Both the position numbers and the translations under genes were made by a program. From Oppiella nova (taxonomy: Eukaryota; Arthropoda; Arachnida; Sarcoptiformes; Oppiidae), in NCBI GenBank assembly GCA_905397405.1, contig CAJPVJ010000775.1:1-20583 (forward strand): a DNA stretch of 20,583 nt, written 5' to 3'. Shown here in pieces: positions 11,624 through 20,531 of the stretch. How positions within the stretch are numbered: the first letter of the stretch is position 1; each line of letters opens with the position of its first letter. The notes below the pieces were generated by a model. The model worked only from the letters and a program-made list of their open reading frames with translations. It had not been told where the DNA came from and searched no databases.

Positions 11624-14600
11624 GTAAGTCTTTACTGTTTTTAATGACTATTTTGTGTATTTTATTATTAATCAAACAGTTATTGTTTTTTCTGTTTTTA
11701 TCCTATTTTCTCAAACAAAACATTAATCACAGAATATTATAAAATATAATTTATGTTTCAACTCATGCTAAAGCTTATATATACTGAAAATTTTATTTTA
11801 ATCTCACTGTCTGTGAAATATATTGTTTTTCCAGTTATTAATAGTTAGATATTCTGTTAGAAGTTGTGTCTCGTTTGTATGATAAATATACTGAAATTGT
11901 TGGTCTTTGTCATCGATTTTCATACAAAACTAATACTTATCTGTAAAGAGAAGATAAGAAGAATTGTTTGATAACTTTCTTTTCATAGGAATTGAACTGT
12001 CAGTGCATTTAATCTAATTATAGCCATTACTTAATGTTTGAATTCTCGTCAAAAAGTATGCTTTTCAATGCTTTCGACGGATTGCAAACTCCAGTAGTTA
12101 ACACTCACTCCATAACTGTATTGAGTTATTGTAAGTCATATGCAGTAGAGATTGTGAATCGATTTTATGAGACAATCGTTATCTCTATTCAATGATTCTG
12201 TAGACTCTCTCAAAGCCTTTCATTTGACAAAAGCTTTATTTTTATGTAATACACAAGACTTTGCATTAGACATGTATTGACTGTTAATTTTTTGCTTAGT
12301 TTTTCTTATAGTTTGCCGTCAATTGATTTATGTGTTGGAAAGTAGTGACCATTTAGTGTGAGATTTGTTTTTCTCATTAATTAATAAATCACATCATTGT
12401 GTGTCCTATAAATTGTATGAAAATTTATTAAAGGCTTTGCTGTTATTTTGAATCAATACAAACATCTCAAGGCTTTTATGGCATAATAGGCTTATTTAAT
12501 ATAAGTTGCATTCAATGTTTGTAATTATAACATAAATATATATTTATTTATACAATTTATACGATGAAAATCTGGTTTTAACTCTCATTGTGTCGAAAAG
12601 CAAAGCAATTATTTATTATTAACGCGTTTTATGAGACAACTTTTTAAATATCAAAAGTTCATGTGTATTTATAAATAACTTATTTCTATGTAATAATTTG
12701 TGTTAATTTTAATATAATCAAATTTTAATACAATGTCAGCAAATAGATTCAGAATATTTTATACTGTATATTGAGAAATATGTATATAATATGATGTAAT
12801 TAACAGAATTTTTAATTTATTATTCAATGATTTAATTATTCACGAGTGAAATGTATTTTTTGAACTTAATTTCTGATGGTTGACTGTTTTGTGAAGATTT
12901 TCTGGTGAAATATCGGATTTCATTTAATTTAATATGAAGAATCGGTTAAAATTAATCATTAAATACATAGATATTAGATATTAGTGTTGATAGATGTATG
13001 TATTGTAGTTTCAGTGACTTAACACACTTCCTGTTTGTTGTGTTTAATATTTACTTTCATGTAATCGTTAAATAAATGGAAAGTTTAACACAAAATACAT
13101 TATCGAGAAAATAATCGATTAGTCGTCTAATCGTAGAAATCACTGAAATCTGAAAGATAAATGACAAATGATATTTACTTTTAGATTCATTTCGCGAATA
13201 TTTATGCGAAATAAAAGTATTATGCCAAATGTATAATTCAATGTTAATGTTAATGACTTGAAAACTTTTGAACAAAATTGCTCTCAAATTATAATCATAA
13301 TTATAATGCACTGCATATATGACTCATAGCAGTGGCTGCAAAAGCGTTTGATTGTAATGATTGTCTCACTTATGATAGTATTGTCCCCATTATCTCCGCA
13401 ACTCTGGATGTCTTTGCAGTTTAGTTGAGAAATTTGGAGAAAATTTTGAAATCATTTGAGCGTAAGTTGTAGTTGAGGTCAAAATAATTATAACGAGAAA
13501 ATTGTTTCGAAATCACTTGGAAATGCAAAAGTCTTTAACAAAAAAAAAAGTGTATATTTTATTCATTATTTCATAAGAATTTCAAATCACGTTTTAAAAC
13601 ACTTTAAATGAATCTCAAGACTATTAAATTGAAATAGTTTTCAATATTATTATACAATATAACAAAAAGTGAAAACCTTCACTTTAATAGCATTTGATTT
13701 TGTTTGAAATATTTTAAATTTGAGTTTTATATTTAGGCATATCTTAAGATCTCATTATTACCTATATTTTTACCTAATTTGAAGATTTTATCATATATTT
13801 GATTATATTTTTATGTTTTCATTAGACATTTCAATAGATAATACTTAAACTATAAGAAACAATAATTGAATGCTTGTATTCAATGATTGATTTGATGAGT
13901 ACATCATTGTTTAGTTGAGGAATTGGAGCAAACATTACCATATTTTTGATGACAGACTCTCCATCTGACCTTATTTTCAAACCCTTATCACAACTCTTTT
14001 TGTTGAATACGCTAATGAATAAAATAATTAAATGAATAAATTAATTTGATTTAAAATATATAAAGTATGTTGATGTAAAAGTTGATATAGCATGAGACTG
14101 GCATTAAAATAGACTTTGTATCCAATTATTAGCGGACGATATGAACATATCGTGCGGACGGGGCGATGAGATAGCGGGCAGTAACTCAATACTGCCCAAA
14201 GAGCACAGCGGCACCCAGTTCTTCAATCTGCCGATTGTGAGCCACTGCGACAAAGACGTGTCGTCCACCGGGGTGTGGGACTCATCCATTCACGACTCCC
14301 TATACCTCAACCGCATCACTCCTCCCAACGAAAGGGTTTATCTCATTCTCAAAGTATCCGTACGTCTCAGTCATCCGGCGGTCATGGAGTTAGTGCTCAG
14401 GAAACGGCTCTCTATTAATGTCTACAAAAAGCAATCACTCACCGGACGGCTGTTCAAAAAGATCGGTCGCACCGACTGTCTGGCGGCAACGGGTCTTACC
14501 TACGAAATCGTGTCATCCATACCAAAGGCCAGCGAAGATATCGAAGATCGCGAGACATTGGCTCTGATGGCGGCTTCGGGTCAAGACTTGACTGCTATCG

Positions 14601-17152
14601 ACGGCGAGAGTTATATCGAAAAGTATACAAAAGGCGTTTCGGCGGTCGAAAGCATTCTAGCGCTCGACCGACTCCGACAAGAAGTGGCCGCAAAGGAACT
14701 GTTGGCCCGAAAGGGAAAGTTTAATACATCGATCAGTCAGGAGGCGCTCATTCGCAAGACTGCCAGCGTTCCCAATATGGCACAAATGGCTTTCCTTTCG
14801 CCCACAATAAGCGGCAGTTTTACTAAATTAGAGAAATCGGACTCTTCTTTCGACTTGTCTTACTTCACAAACACCGCATATGAGGGCTTCGATCGCATCC
14901 GACAAAAGGCGTCCACTTATCTCAGTGGCGGATCCAATACCGCACCAAACGCTCCGACAGCGCACATACCCGACACACACAGACCTCTGGCCAACTCAGC
15001 GCCCACATCTGCTGCTACCACTCCCAGCGATCCTATGCTTCCCATCAGGAATACAATCAATGGTATTGTGTTTGAGATTCTTATACCTGTATATTATTTC
15101 CAATAACTTTTTTGATGTATATCTCGTGTTTGAATTGTGATTAACTGCTAATCAATTGTGAAAATATCTCTTTTTGTCACTTCCGTAATGACAGCCAATC
15201 GTCCAAACTTTTTGAACCTTAACTTCAATCTGAATCTAGCGCTTAGACAGACGTCCGGTAAAAGTATGCAAATATACTCTCAATTAGATCAGTCAGGAGG
15301 CGCTCATTCGCAAGACTGCCAGCGTTCCCAATATGGCACAAATGGCTTTCCTTTCGCCCACAATAAGCGGCAGTTTTACTAAATTAGAGAAATCGGACTC
15401 TTCTTTCGACTTGTCGTACATCACAAACACCGCTTACGAGGGCTTCGATCGCATCCGACAAAAGGCGTCCACTTATCTCAGTGGCGGATCCAATACCGCA
15501 CCAAACGCTCCCACAGCGCACATACCCGACACACACAGACCTCTGGCCAACTCCGCGCCCACATCTGCTGCTACCACTCCCAGCGATCCTATGCTTCCCA
15601 TCAGGAATACAATGAATGGTATTGTGTTTGAGATTCTTATACCTGTATATTATTTCCAATAACTTTCTTGATGTATATCTCGTGTTTGAATTGTGATTAA
15701 CTGCTAATCAATTGTCAAAATATCTCTTTTTGTCACTTCCGTAATGACAGCCAATCGTCCAAACTTTTTGAACCTTAACTTCAATCTGAATCTAGCGCTT
15801 AGACAGACGTCCGGTAAAAGTATGCAAATATACTCTCAATTAGTTTTGATTTGCGTTTGGTTTCATTCTGTATATGTTTTTGGTTTAAATTTATGTTTAT
15901 ATTTATTATAGTTTTGCTTTTTTTGTCATTTACTCGTATTTTCAAACTATTTATGAATTATTTAATAATTTATTGTTTGATTGATAGCCTCACCGCTGAC
16001 CGCTTTGAGTCCCCATTCATCCAAACAACTGAAACCAATGCGAACACTACTGGAGGAACAGTTCAGTAGAGAAGACCATCATTTGTCTGAAGAAAGTGAG
16101 GAAGAAATTAGTGACGAAAAAGATGTCGAAGAAGTGGACGAAATAAATATCGATTTAAATGAATCGAAATCTGATGAACACAACTGTGAAGAGAGCGAAA
16201 GGCATCGAAATGATAGTAAGGAAGCCAACGAAGTATTAGTTCCCAATTCAGAGCCATTAGCCAGACGTCAGATGAAAGAGTCGGCCACTCATGCGACCGC
16301 CGGAACTCCCAGTGCTCTGTCGAGTGGTTACGGCTCTCAGCCGTTGACCAGTACTCCGGCCTCGAGTGAGGACTCGATCTCTTTGTTGTCGGGAAACGTG
16401 AGTTACGACGAGACAACTGTCAGTAATAACGATGTGTCGGTCATCGAGAAATTGCCGAATAGTATGAATGGCTTTAAAGATAAAAATGACAAACAATTAA
16501 ACAAAAGTATAGACAATGATAACAATTATGACAATAGTTTAGTATTAAACGAAAATTCGATCAAAAATACAGACAATTCATCCCAAGTGCCTAACCATTC
16601 ATTGCTTAATATTGATAATACAAGTGACGCCTCGAGTGTCAGTTCATATGACAGTCGCAATGAGAACAGTGCTGTCAATGATTCACAACTCATGGCATCC
16701 CTTCCCGATTGGATGGTTGTCGGCGAAAGTGTGCGGATAAGCCCTGAATCCAAAGTGGGTGTCATTGCATATGTCGGCAAAACAGACTTTGCGTCGGGAA
16801 TATGGGTTGGGGTCGAGTTGGACGCCCCCACCGGCAAGAATGACGGCTCAGTCAATGGAACCGTTTATTTCAAGTGTAGACCAAAGTTTGGTATTTTCGT
16901 CAAACCAGAGAAACTTAAAGTGGATCAGAGAGGACGCAGTCTAAGGGCTGGCAAAACCACTTATAATGACGGTATGTATTGGGATAGCATGGCCTCACAC
17001 CAACCCTTCCCCCAAAAAGATTATCATTATTATTAAAAATCTATTTTTGTTTCCTTTCAGAGAACTCTCACAATGGAAATCATATATTAAATCAAAACCA
17101 ATCAAAACCTACGAAAGCATTATTGAGTGCAAAGTCTGCCAAAAAGACTTAA
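8213..17152 (+). CDS. Kinesin-3 motor protein, KIF13/Khc-73 family (four exons; N-terminus outside the window)
   Basis: This is a plus-end-directed microtubule motor that, in its family, carries endosomal and vesicular cargo and links to Discs-large-type scaffolds. Exons are 8213-11623, 14133-15062, 15988-16971 and 17061-17152. Leaving out the 65-base insertion at 9741-9805, they sum to 5352 nt, exactly 1784 codons including the stop, with matching phases at each junction. About 50 N-terminal residues of the motor are missing, so the complete protein would be near 1830 residues, similar to vertebrate KIF13B. Domain order is motor with P-loop and both switches, neck coiled coil, FHA, stalk, kinesin-3 conserved tail regions, low-complexity linker and CAP-Gly. 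The terminal CAP-Gly separates the KIF13B/Khc-73 type from KIF1 and from KIF13A. As assembled, the locus is disrupted by a gap-flanking repeat and two duplications, described separately. The assignment is very secure; the exact symbol depends on the species. Confidence 0.95.
9677..9805 (+). repeat. Perfect 64-bp direct repeat around a single N (unmerged contig overlap)
   Basis: Bases 9677-9740 and 9742-9805 are identical over 64 bp and are separated by one N at 9741. This is what results when two contigs that overlap by 64 bp are joined end to end without merging. The excess is 65 bases, which shifts the frame by two. The upstream frame (codons starting at positions equal to 2 modulo 3) and the downstream frame (1 modulo 3) agree once 65 bases are removed. 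The joined protein reads smoothly from the FHA end through the MGYEFA segment into the stalk and matches the family there. The kinesin is therefore probably intact at this point in the animal. Confidence 0.93.
11624..14132 (+). other. Kinesin intron, 2509 bp, AT-rich
   Basis: The donor is GTAAGT at 11624 and the acceptor AG is at 14131-14132. The split codon (A from the first exon, CG from the second) makes Thr in the segment DLN-T-DD, where relatives have DLNADD, so the borders are well supported. I see no further exon, RNA gene or transposon inside; the sequence is AT-rich with simple A/T runs. An alternative AG at 14111-14112 fits the family less well. Confidence 0.88.
14133..15062 (+). 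CDS. Kinesin coding exon: conserved KIF13 tail region
   Basis: The exon encodes the part of the tail that follows the DLN segment in KIF13 proteins. Visible conserved blocks are [49 protein letters not shown] and INVYKKQS, all typical of this family and part of the conserved kinesin-3 tail domain that precedes the cargo-binding end. The second half is less conserved and rich in Ser, Thr, Ala and Pro. The donor GTATTG at 15063 leaves one base (G), which joins CC at 15988 to give Ala and keeps the frame open into the next exon. The last 332 bases, from 14731, are repeated downstream by a tandem duplication. If translation ran past the donor it would end after about 11 residues at 15106. Confidence 0.92.
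14731..15842 (+). repeat. 556-bp adjacent tandem duplication in the kinesin gene
   Basis: Copy 1 is 14731-15286 and copy 2 is 15287-15842; they abut exactly, have no indels and differ at 9 positions by my reading. Each copy holds the last 332 bases of the coding exon plus the first 224 bases of its intron. Seven differences are exonic: five synonymous and two amino-acid changes (Phe to Ile, Ile to Met). Two differences are intronic. The base after copy 2 is G, the same as the first base of the unit, so there is one base of junction homology. It could be a true recent tandem duplication, but the mostly synonymous pattern also fits two alleles placed in series by the assembler. Confidence 0.95.
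15063..15987 (+). other. Kinesin intron containing the second copy of the duplication
   Basis: The donor GTATTG is at 15063 and the acceptor AG at 15986-15987, after a T-rich stretch. The phases on both sides agree (one base plus two). As assembled the intron is 925 bp; with one 556-bp copy removed it would be 369 bp. Using the second copy's own donor at 15619 would give a transcript with an equivalent junction, so either copy could be the true exon end. Confidence 0.82.
15288..15618 (+). pseudogene. Duplicated partial kinesin exon (pseudo-exon)
   Basis: This is the exonic part of duplication copy 2. The duplication junction happens to create an acceptor-like AG at 15286-15287, and the copied donor GT starts at 15619, so it looks like a spliceable exon. 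If it were included after the donor at 15063, the reading frame would be wrong and a stop would follow after about 31 codons, near 15380. Its own frame codes for the same protein segment as the first copy with two residue changes. It is either skipped, absent from the real genome, or the alternative allele of the exon end. Confidence 0.72.
15988..16971 (+). CDS. Kinesin coding exon: Ser/Asp/Asn-rich linker and CAP-Gly domain
   Basis: The exon starts after AG 15986-15987 and encodes, in order, a basic [13 protein letters not shown] segment, a strongly acidic run (about 16080-16200, Glu/Asp-rich), a Ser/Thr segment with [19 protein letters not shown], an Asn/Asp/Ser-rich low-complexity stretch (16440-16680), and the CAP-Gly domain (about 16714-16926). 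The CAP-Gly shows GIWVGVELD, the diagnostic GKNDGS and the YFKC...[10 protein letters not shown] end. In this family the CAP-Gly binds microtubules and the acidic C-termini of tubulin or end-binding proteins, while Ser-rich linkers are phosphorylated. The donor GTATGT at 16972 leaves one base, matching the next exon. Bases from 16519 onward are repeated at 17157. Confidence 0.93.
16972..17060 (+). other. Kinesin intron, 89 bp
   Basis: The donor is GTATGT at 16972, and a good pyrimidine tract with TTTCAG ends at 17060. Phases fit on both sides (one base G plus AG makes Glu). This short intron has the best-formed acceptor in the window. If it is retained, the frame stays open to a stop at about 17035. 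Confidence 0.87.
17061..17152 (+). CDS. Last kinesin coding exon: short basic tail and stop
   Basis: The exon encodes about 30 residues, starting ENSHNGNH and ending AKSAKKT with the stop TAA at 17150-17152. The tail is Asn-, Gln- and Lys-rich, has no recognisable domain and simply extends the protein after the CAP-Gly. The open frame, the matching phase and the exact fit of the total coding length to whole codons support it. The 3' UTR cannot be placed because a duplicated block starts only five bases after the stop. Confidence 0.8.
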
Positions 17153-17156
17153 AATA

Positions 17157-17663
17157 ATAACAATTATGACAATAGTTTAGTATTAAACGAAAATTCGATC
17201 AAAAATACAGACAATTCATCCCAAGTGCCTAACCATTCATTGCTTAATATTGATAATACAAGTGACGCCTCGAGTGTCAGTTCTTATGACAGTCGCAATG
17301 AGAACAGTGCTGTCAATGATTCCCAACTCATGGCATCCCTTCCCGATTGGATGGTTGTTGGAGAAAGTGTGCGGATAAGCCCTGAATCCAAAGTGGGTGT
17401 CATTGCATATGTCGGCAAAACAGACTTTGCGTCCGGAATATGGGTTGGGGTCGAGTTGGACGCCCCCACCGGCAAGAATGACGGCTCAGTCAATGGAACC
17501 GTTTATTTCAAGTGTAGACCAAAGTTTGGTATTTTTGTCAAACCCGAGAAACTTAAAGTGGATCAGAGAGGACGCAGTCTAAGGGCTGGCAAAACCACTT
17601 ATAATGACGGTATGTATTGAGATAGCATGGCCTCACACCAACCCTTCCCCCAAAAAGATTATC
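17157..17663 (+). pseudogene. Second copy of the CAP-Gly exon end
   Basis: The copy preserves an uninterrupted reading frame for the CAP-Gly domain with no amino-acid change from the first copy, as well as the GTATGT donor at 17610. It has no acceptor at its start: it begins in the middle of the linker, right after the kinesin stop. The terminal exon that should follow is present only as its unreversed complement, so the copy cannot be spliced correctly. I judge it to be a second allele misplaced in the assembly, or a partial duplicate, not a working gene. Confidence 0.75.
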
Positions 17664-17792
17664 TAATAATTTTTAGATAAAAACAAAGGAAAGTCTCTTG
17701 AGAGTGTTACCTTTAGTATATAATTTAGTTTTGGTTAGTTTTGGATGCTTTCGTAATAACTCACGTTTCAGACGGTTTTTCTGAATTTTATT
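17664..17792. repeat. 129-bp unreversed complement of 17029-17157
   Basis: Each base here is the Watson-Crick partner of the base 635 positions earlier, read in the same left-to-right order, at all 129 positions I compared. For example, the acceptor region TTTGTTTCCTTTCAGAGAAC upstream appears here as AAACAAAGGAAAGTCTCTTG. This is not an inverted repeat: the reverse complement does not match. The source block holds the end of the last intron, the whole last exon with its stop, and the bases up to the start of copy 2. The block sits where the second copy of that stretch would be expected. A strand-handling error in assembly or gap filling is the only explanation I know of. Confidence 0.95.
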
Positions 17793-18993
17793 GTTTGTTA
17801 ACAATATTTATAGATATTCTATAAATTAGACACAAATGTGAGAAATAATTGATAAAAGTTTTGAATTAATGTCATACTGAATATAAGCTGATTTATCACT
17901 GGTTTTGATCCCTTGTCAATGAATTTCGCCTATTTATTACTTTTATTGACTATAAACTATGCAAACATTATAAAATTGTGATTCTTAGATAACAAATTGG
18001 ATTTGTTGACAAATCCGTGTCTCAATGAATGACTTCCATCTGAAGACTTCTTCCAATTGCTTTCACTTCGAAGACGTGATTATAATAAGACGATTGTGAA
18101 GACAATAGACATTCCAATCAATTGTTTCCAAACTTTTTTTAATGGATTTGTTGTGATAAGAGTTTTATTAAAAGGATTTTACATTAATTCGCGATATGTT
18201 TGAGAAGCAAAAGTATACCCGAAAACACATTAAGTCTCGTTTTCATACCTCAACGAAACCACTTATATGTCATTCAAACCTGAATTCTTGTTATTATTTG
18301 TATTAATTTAATATTTAGTCTATAATTGATTAATTTTATGTTTGTATATCCAAATTTTAAGCTACACTTAAGTATAGGAATTGATCTTTTTTAATTACAT
18401 TTAATATAATATTTATTATTTTTAAACTATTGACAAATATTTGTAATTATATTTTTATTTTCAATGTTTGATCCATTTTTAATATGTATTATAATTATTA
18501 AATTTTCTCTCATTTATATATATTTTTATGTTTAATTGAGTTCAGAGTTTAAACGAAAAGTTTGCTTAAATTTGAATAAAAAATCATGTTTTTACTGAAT
18601 ATGAGTTTAATTTGTCGATTATATTCCAGTAACTAATTGCAATAAAAAGTAATTGTATGTAAAGTATTATAAATGATAATAATAACTAGTGTTTTATGAA
18701 CCATTAGTTGTAAGCAATGTTTAAACCAAGTGCTCAAACAATTGTTTGTAATTAAATATTTTAAATTCATTAAAGTATCGAATTTTATTTCAAATATAAC
18801 CAATGAGTGCTTATTTATACCGGGACACCCGTTTTTATTCTAGCTTATAATCATTAATATCGGGGTAAAATGAAATAATAATACATACAGGTATTTACAG
18901 TATTTATTATCATACAGTATAAAAGATTGTAGCAAGGTTAGACACAACCCACGGACCCCTTCAGACATCTTATTGTTGAACAGTTTGTGACAA
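17793..18993. other. AT-rich intergenic DNA between the kinesin and the minus-strand gene remnant
   Basis: There is no open frame or RNA gene that I can support. Several AATAAA hexamers occur on the plus strand (for example 18575-18580 and 18641-18646) and could serve as kinesin polyadenylation signals, but such hexamers are expected by chance in this composition. On the minus strand a TTTATT at 18903-18908 (AATAAA when read on that strand) lies about 90 bases beyond the end of the gene remnant. The true 3' flank of the kinesin may begin at about 17793, if everything between the stop and here is an assembly insertion. Confidence 0.55.
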
Positions 18994-19920
18994 TCAGTCT
19001 TTAGGTCTTATGTACTCACTCTCGATGTCCTCCACTTCAAGTGAACCGCTCTTTTCGTGAGTGTTTTAATCACAGCCGACATCTGAATGTTGAGGACATT
19101 GCGAATCATATTCTCTTCAAATCTCTTATCAGTGAACACCTCTTCATTGGTTTCAATGGTTTCGATGTAGTCTTTGAACACATCCAGAGTTCTCGTCAGC
19201 AATTGGTTGTCTCCATAACCGTACGTCTCGATGATCTTTGGCACCAATTGTGAGTCAAAGAGATATAAGACTATCTGTGACTTGATTTGCGCCAAAACAA
19301 CCAACTCGTGACACATCTGCCAGAAGTTCAACTGAAATGTAACCACAGATTAGACAACAAGTCTTATAACAAAACTTATGATTATTTTATACGCGAATAG
19401 AGTGAGGAATCGTAGAACTAATATAAGCCATCATTTTGATGGTCTGATCCATAATGTCAACCACTCTCTGGTCATCAACGGCTGAATCACTTATATTCAG
19501 GATATAAGTGATGAGAGCACTGATGTGTCCATCCATTTGCAGTCATAGACACTGAACTCCACATCGATTTCAAGTGATGACAAGTCTTCGACATATAATT
19601 GGTTCCAATCATTAGTTCTCTGTTTATTCAGGGCTTTAAAGCGACTCTCCTTTCGGTTTTCCCGATACCATTGGAATCGTTTCACTTTTATGACTGATGT
19701 CATTGTCACCACTTGTGGTAACTTTTATCACAAGTCTATACACTTTCGAGAGTGAAGTCAAGTGACTGAACAGAATATGAGAGAAATGACAACTTTTCTG
19801 GCATTTTATACTCCGCTTATGACTGACTGTAGCTCTGACTCCACCACTGCTTCAACAGAATTGGTCTCATATATTGACCACACATTGGGATCAGACATGA
19901 GAACCACTTTTTGACAGATA
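18994..19920 (-). pseudogene. Decayed protein-coding gene, family not recognised
   Basis: The minus strand carries a chain of protein-like segments whose reading frame changes about five times, each change close to a short A or T run or in its neighbourhood (near 19815, 19745, 19640, 19537 and 19065). The best-preserved part runs from 19535, reading MDGHISALITYILN, through a probable 61-bp intron (19332-19392, GT...AG, phase 0) into a segment starting LNFWQMCHELVVLAQ, rich in Leu, Ile and Val like a helical repeat protein. A frame change near 19065 leads to an acidic end, DIESEYIRPKD, with a stop at 18994. I cannot name the family. The kinesin in the same window has 5.3 kb of coding sequence without a single such indel, so decay is more likely than poor base calling, but a few consensus errors in a real gene remain possible. 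Confidence 0.42.
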
Positions 19921-20531
19921 TGTGTGAAATGATTGGAAACTATAATCCATTCATTTGACAGTACAGTACAACACAACAGCCATCTTCTCAATAGACTCTT
20001 TAATTGGGATTTGAGTCGAAAGACTATTTCAAAGCTTACCTCTAATCTGTATGAAAGTACAGAATATTCTGTAGTACAGAATATTCTATACTTCTGTAGT
20101 TTTATTTCTTAAAATACAATTTTAGTGTCATTTATCATATTCATGAAAACTATATCATTAGCAATGATTCTTTACATTTGCAAAATATGTCACAATTAAA
20201 CTAAACATTCAAATATAATCTCATGTTATAATTCAGTGCCATGCTCAAATAAACTTATGCCAATTAATGGCAAGTTTTCAAACTTATGTCTCTGTCTCTG
20301 TATGACTGCTGGGAATGACTGCCAAATAGTGCCAATTCATAGAACCAAACCTCACTACAAGTGAACAAACAGTGGGAATATAGCCACACATGTGAGGCAT
20401 CACACGATCACATGTTATGAATGTTATGCTATTTGTTTGATTCAATCATTTGTCACTCAATTGTCTCTTTAAACGATCGCTAAGTCCTTACAACTGATCC
20501 CAACTGAAGACAACACACAACTGAACCACAA
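19921..20531. other. Region upstream of the gene at the right edge
   Basis: No coding sequence is supported here. Besides the palindromic pair at about 20056-20088, it holds an 8-bp palindromic E-box-like CACATGTG at 20387-20394 and several TGCCAA motifs between 20260 and 20340. Together with the ATG at 20532, these make this a plausible promoter and 5' UTR, but I see no clear TATA box or initiator. Confidence 0.35.
20056..20088. promoter_or_regulatory. Paired palindromic motif with GAA/TTC arms
   Basis: TACAGAATATTCTGTA at 20058-20073 is a perfect 16-bp palindrome. Its core, with flank (AGTACAGAATATTCT), is repeated directly at 20073-20087, 17 bases on. The alternating GAA and TTC elements resemble heat-shock-element half sites, although their spacing is not the strict five-base array. 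It lies between the start of the minus-strand remnant and the gene starting at 20532. A regulatory role is a guess; a chance palindrome in AT-rich DNA is possible. Confidence 0.25.

Larger units (their letters stand above)
16519..17663 (+). repeat. 507-bp direct duplication of the CAP-Gly exon end, spaced by 131 bp
   Basis: Bases 16519-17025 match 17157-17663 at a constant offset of 638 with no indels and 8 differences by my reading. Each copy holds the end of the linker, the whole CAP-Gly domain, the donor site and 54 bases of intron. All seven exonic differences are synonymous (for example TCA/TCT, GTC/GTT, GGC/GGA, TTC/TTT, CCA/CCC); the eighth is intronic. Purely synonymous change indicates that both versions were kept under protein selection, which suits two alleles better than a dead copy. 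The second copy is followed not by a repeat of the intervening 131 bp but by its unreversed complement (see 17664-17792). Confidence 0.95.

Noticed and set aside
9787-11742. A separate gene starting at the ATG 9787
   Set aside because: It continues the kinesin protein in frame once the 65-base gap repeat is removed, and the ATG codes for an internal Met also present in the first 64-bp copy. The end at 11742 runs past the GTAAGT donor into the intron.
15158-15382. A small protein of 74 codons across the duplication junction
   Set aside because: It is intron followed by duplicated kinesin exon read in the wrong frame.
17664-17792. A normal inverted repeat or palindromic hairpin with the last kinesin exon
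   Set aside because: The reverse complement of this block does not match the source. Only the complement read in the same direction matches.
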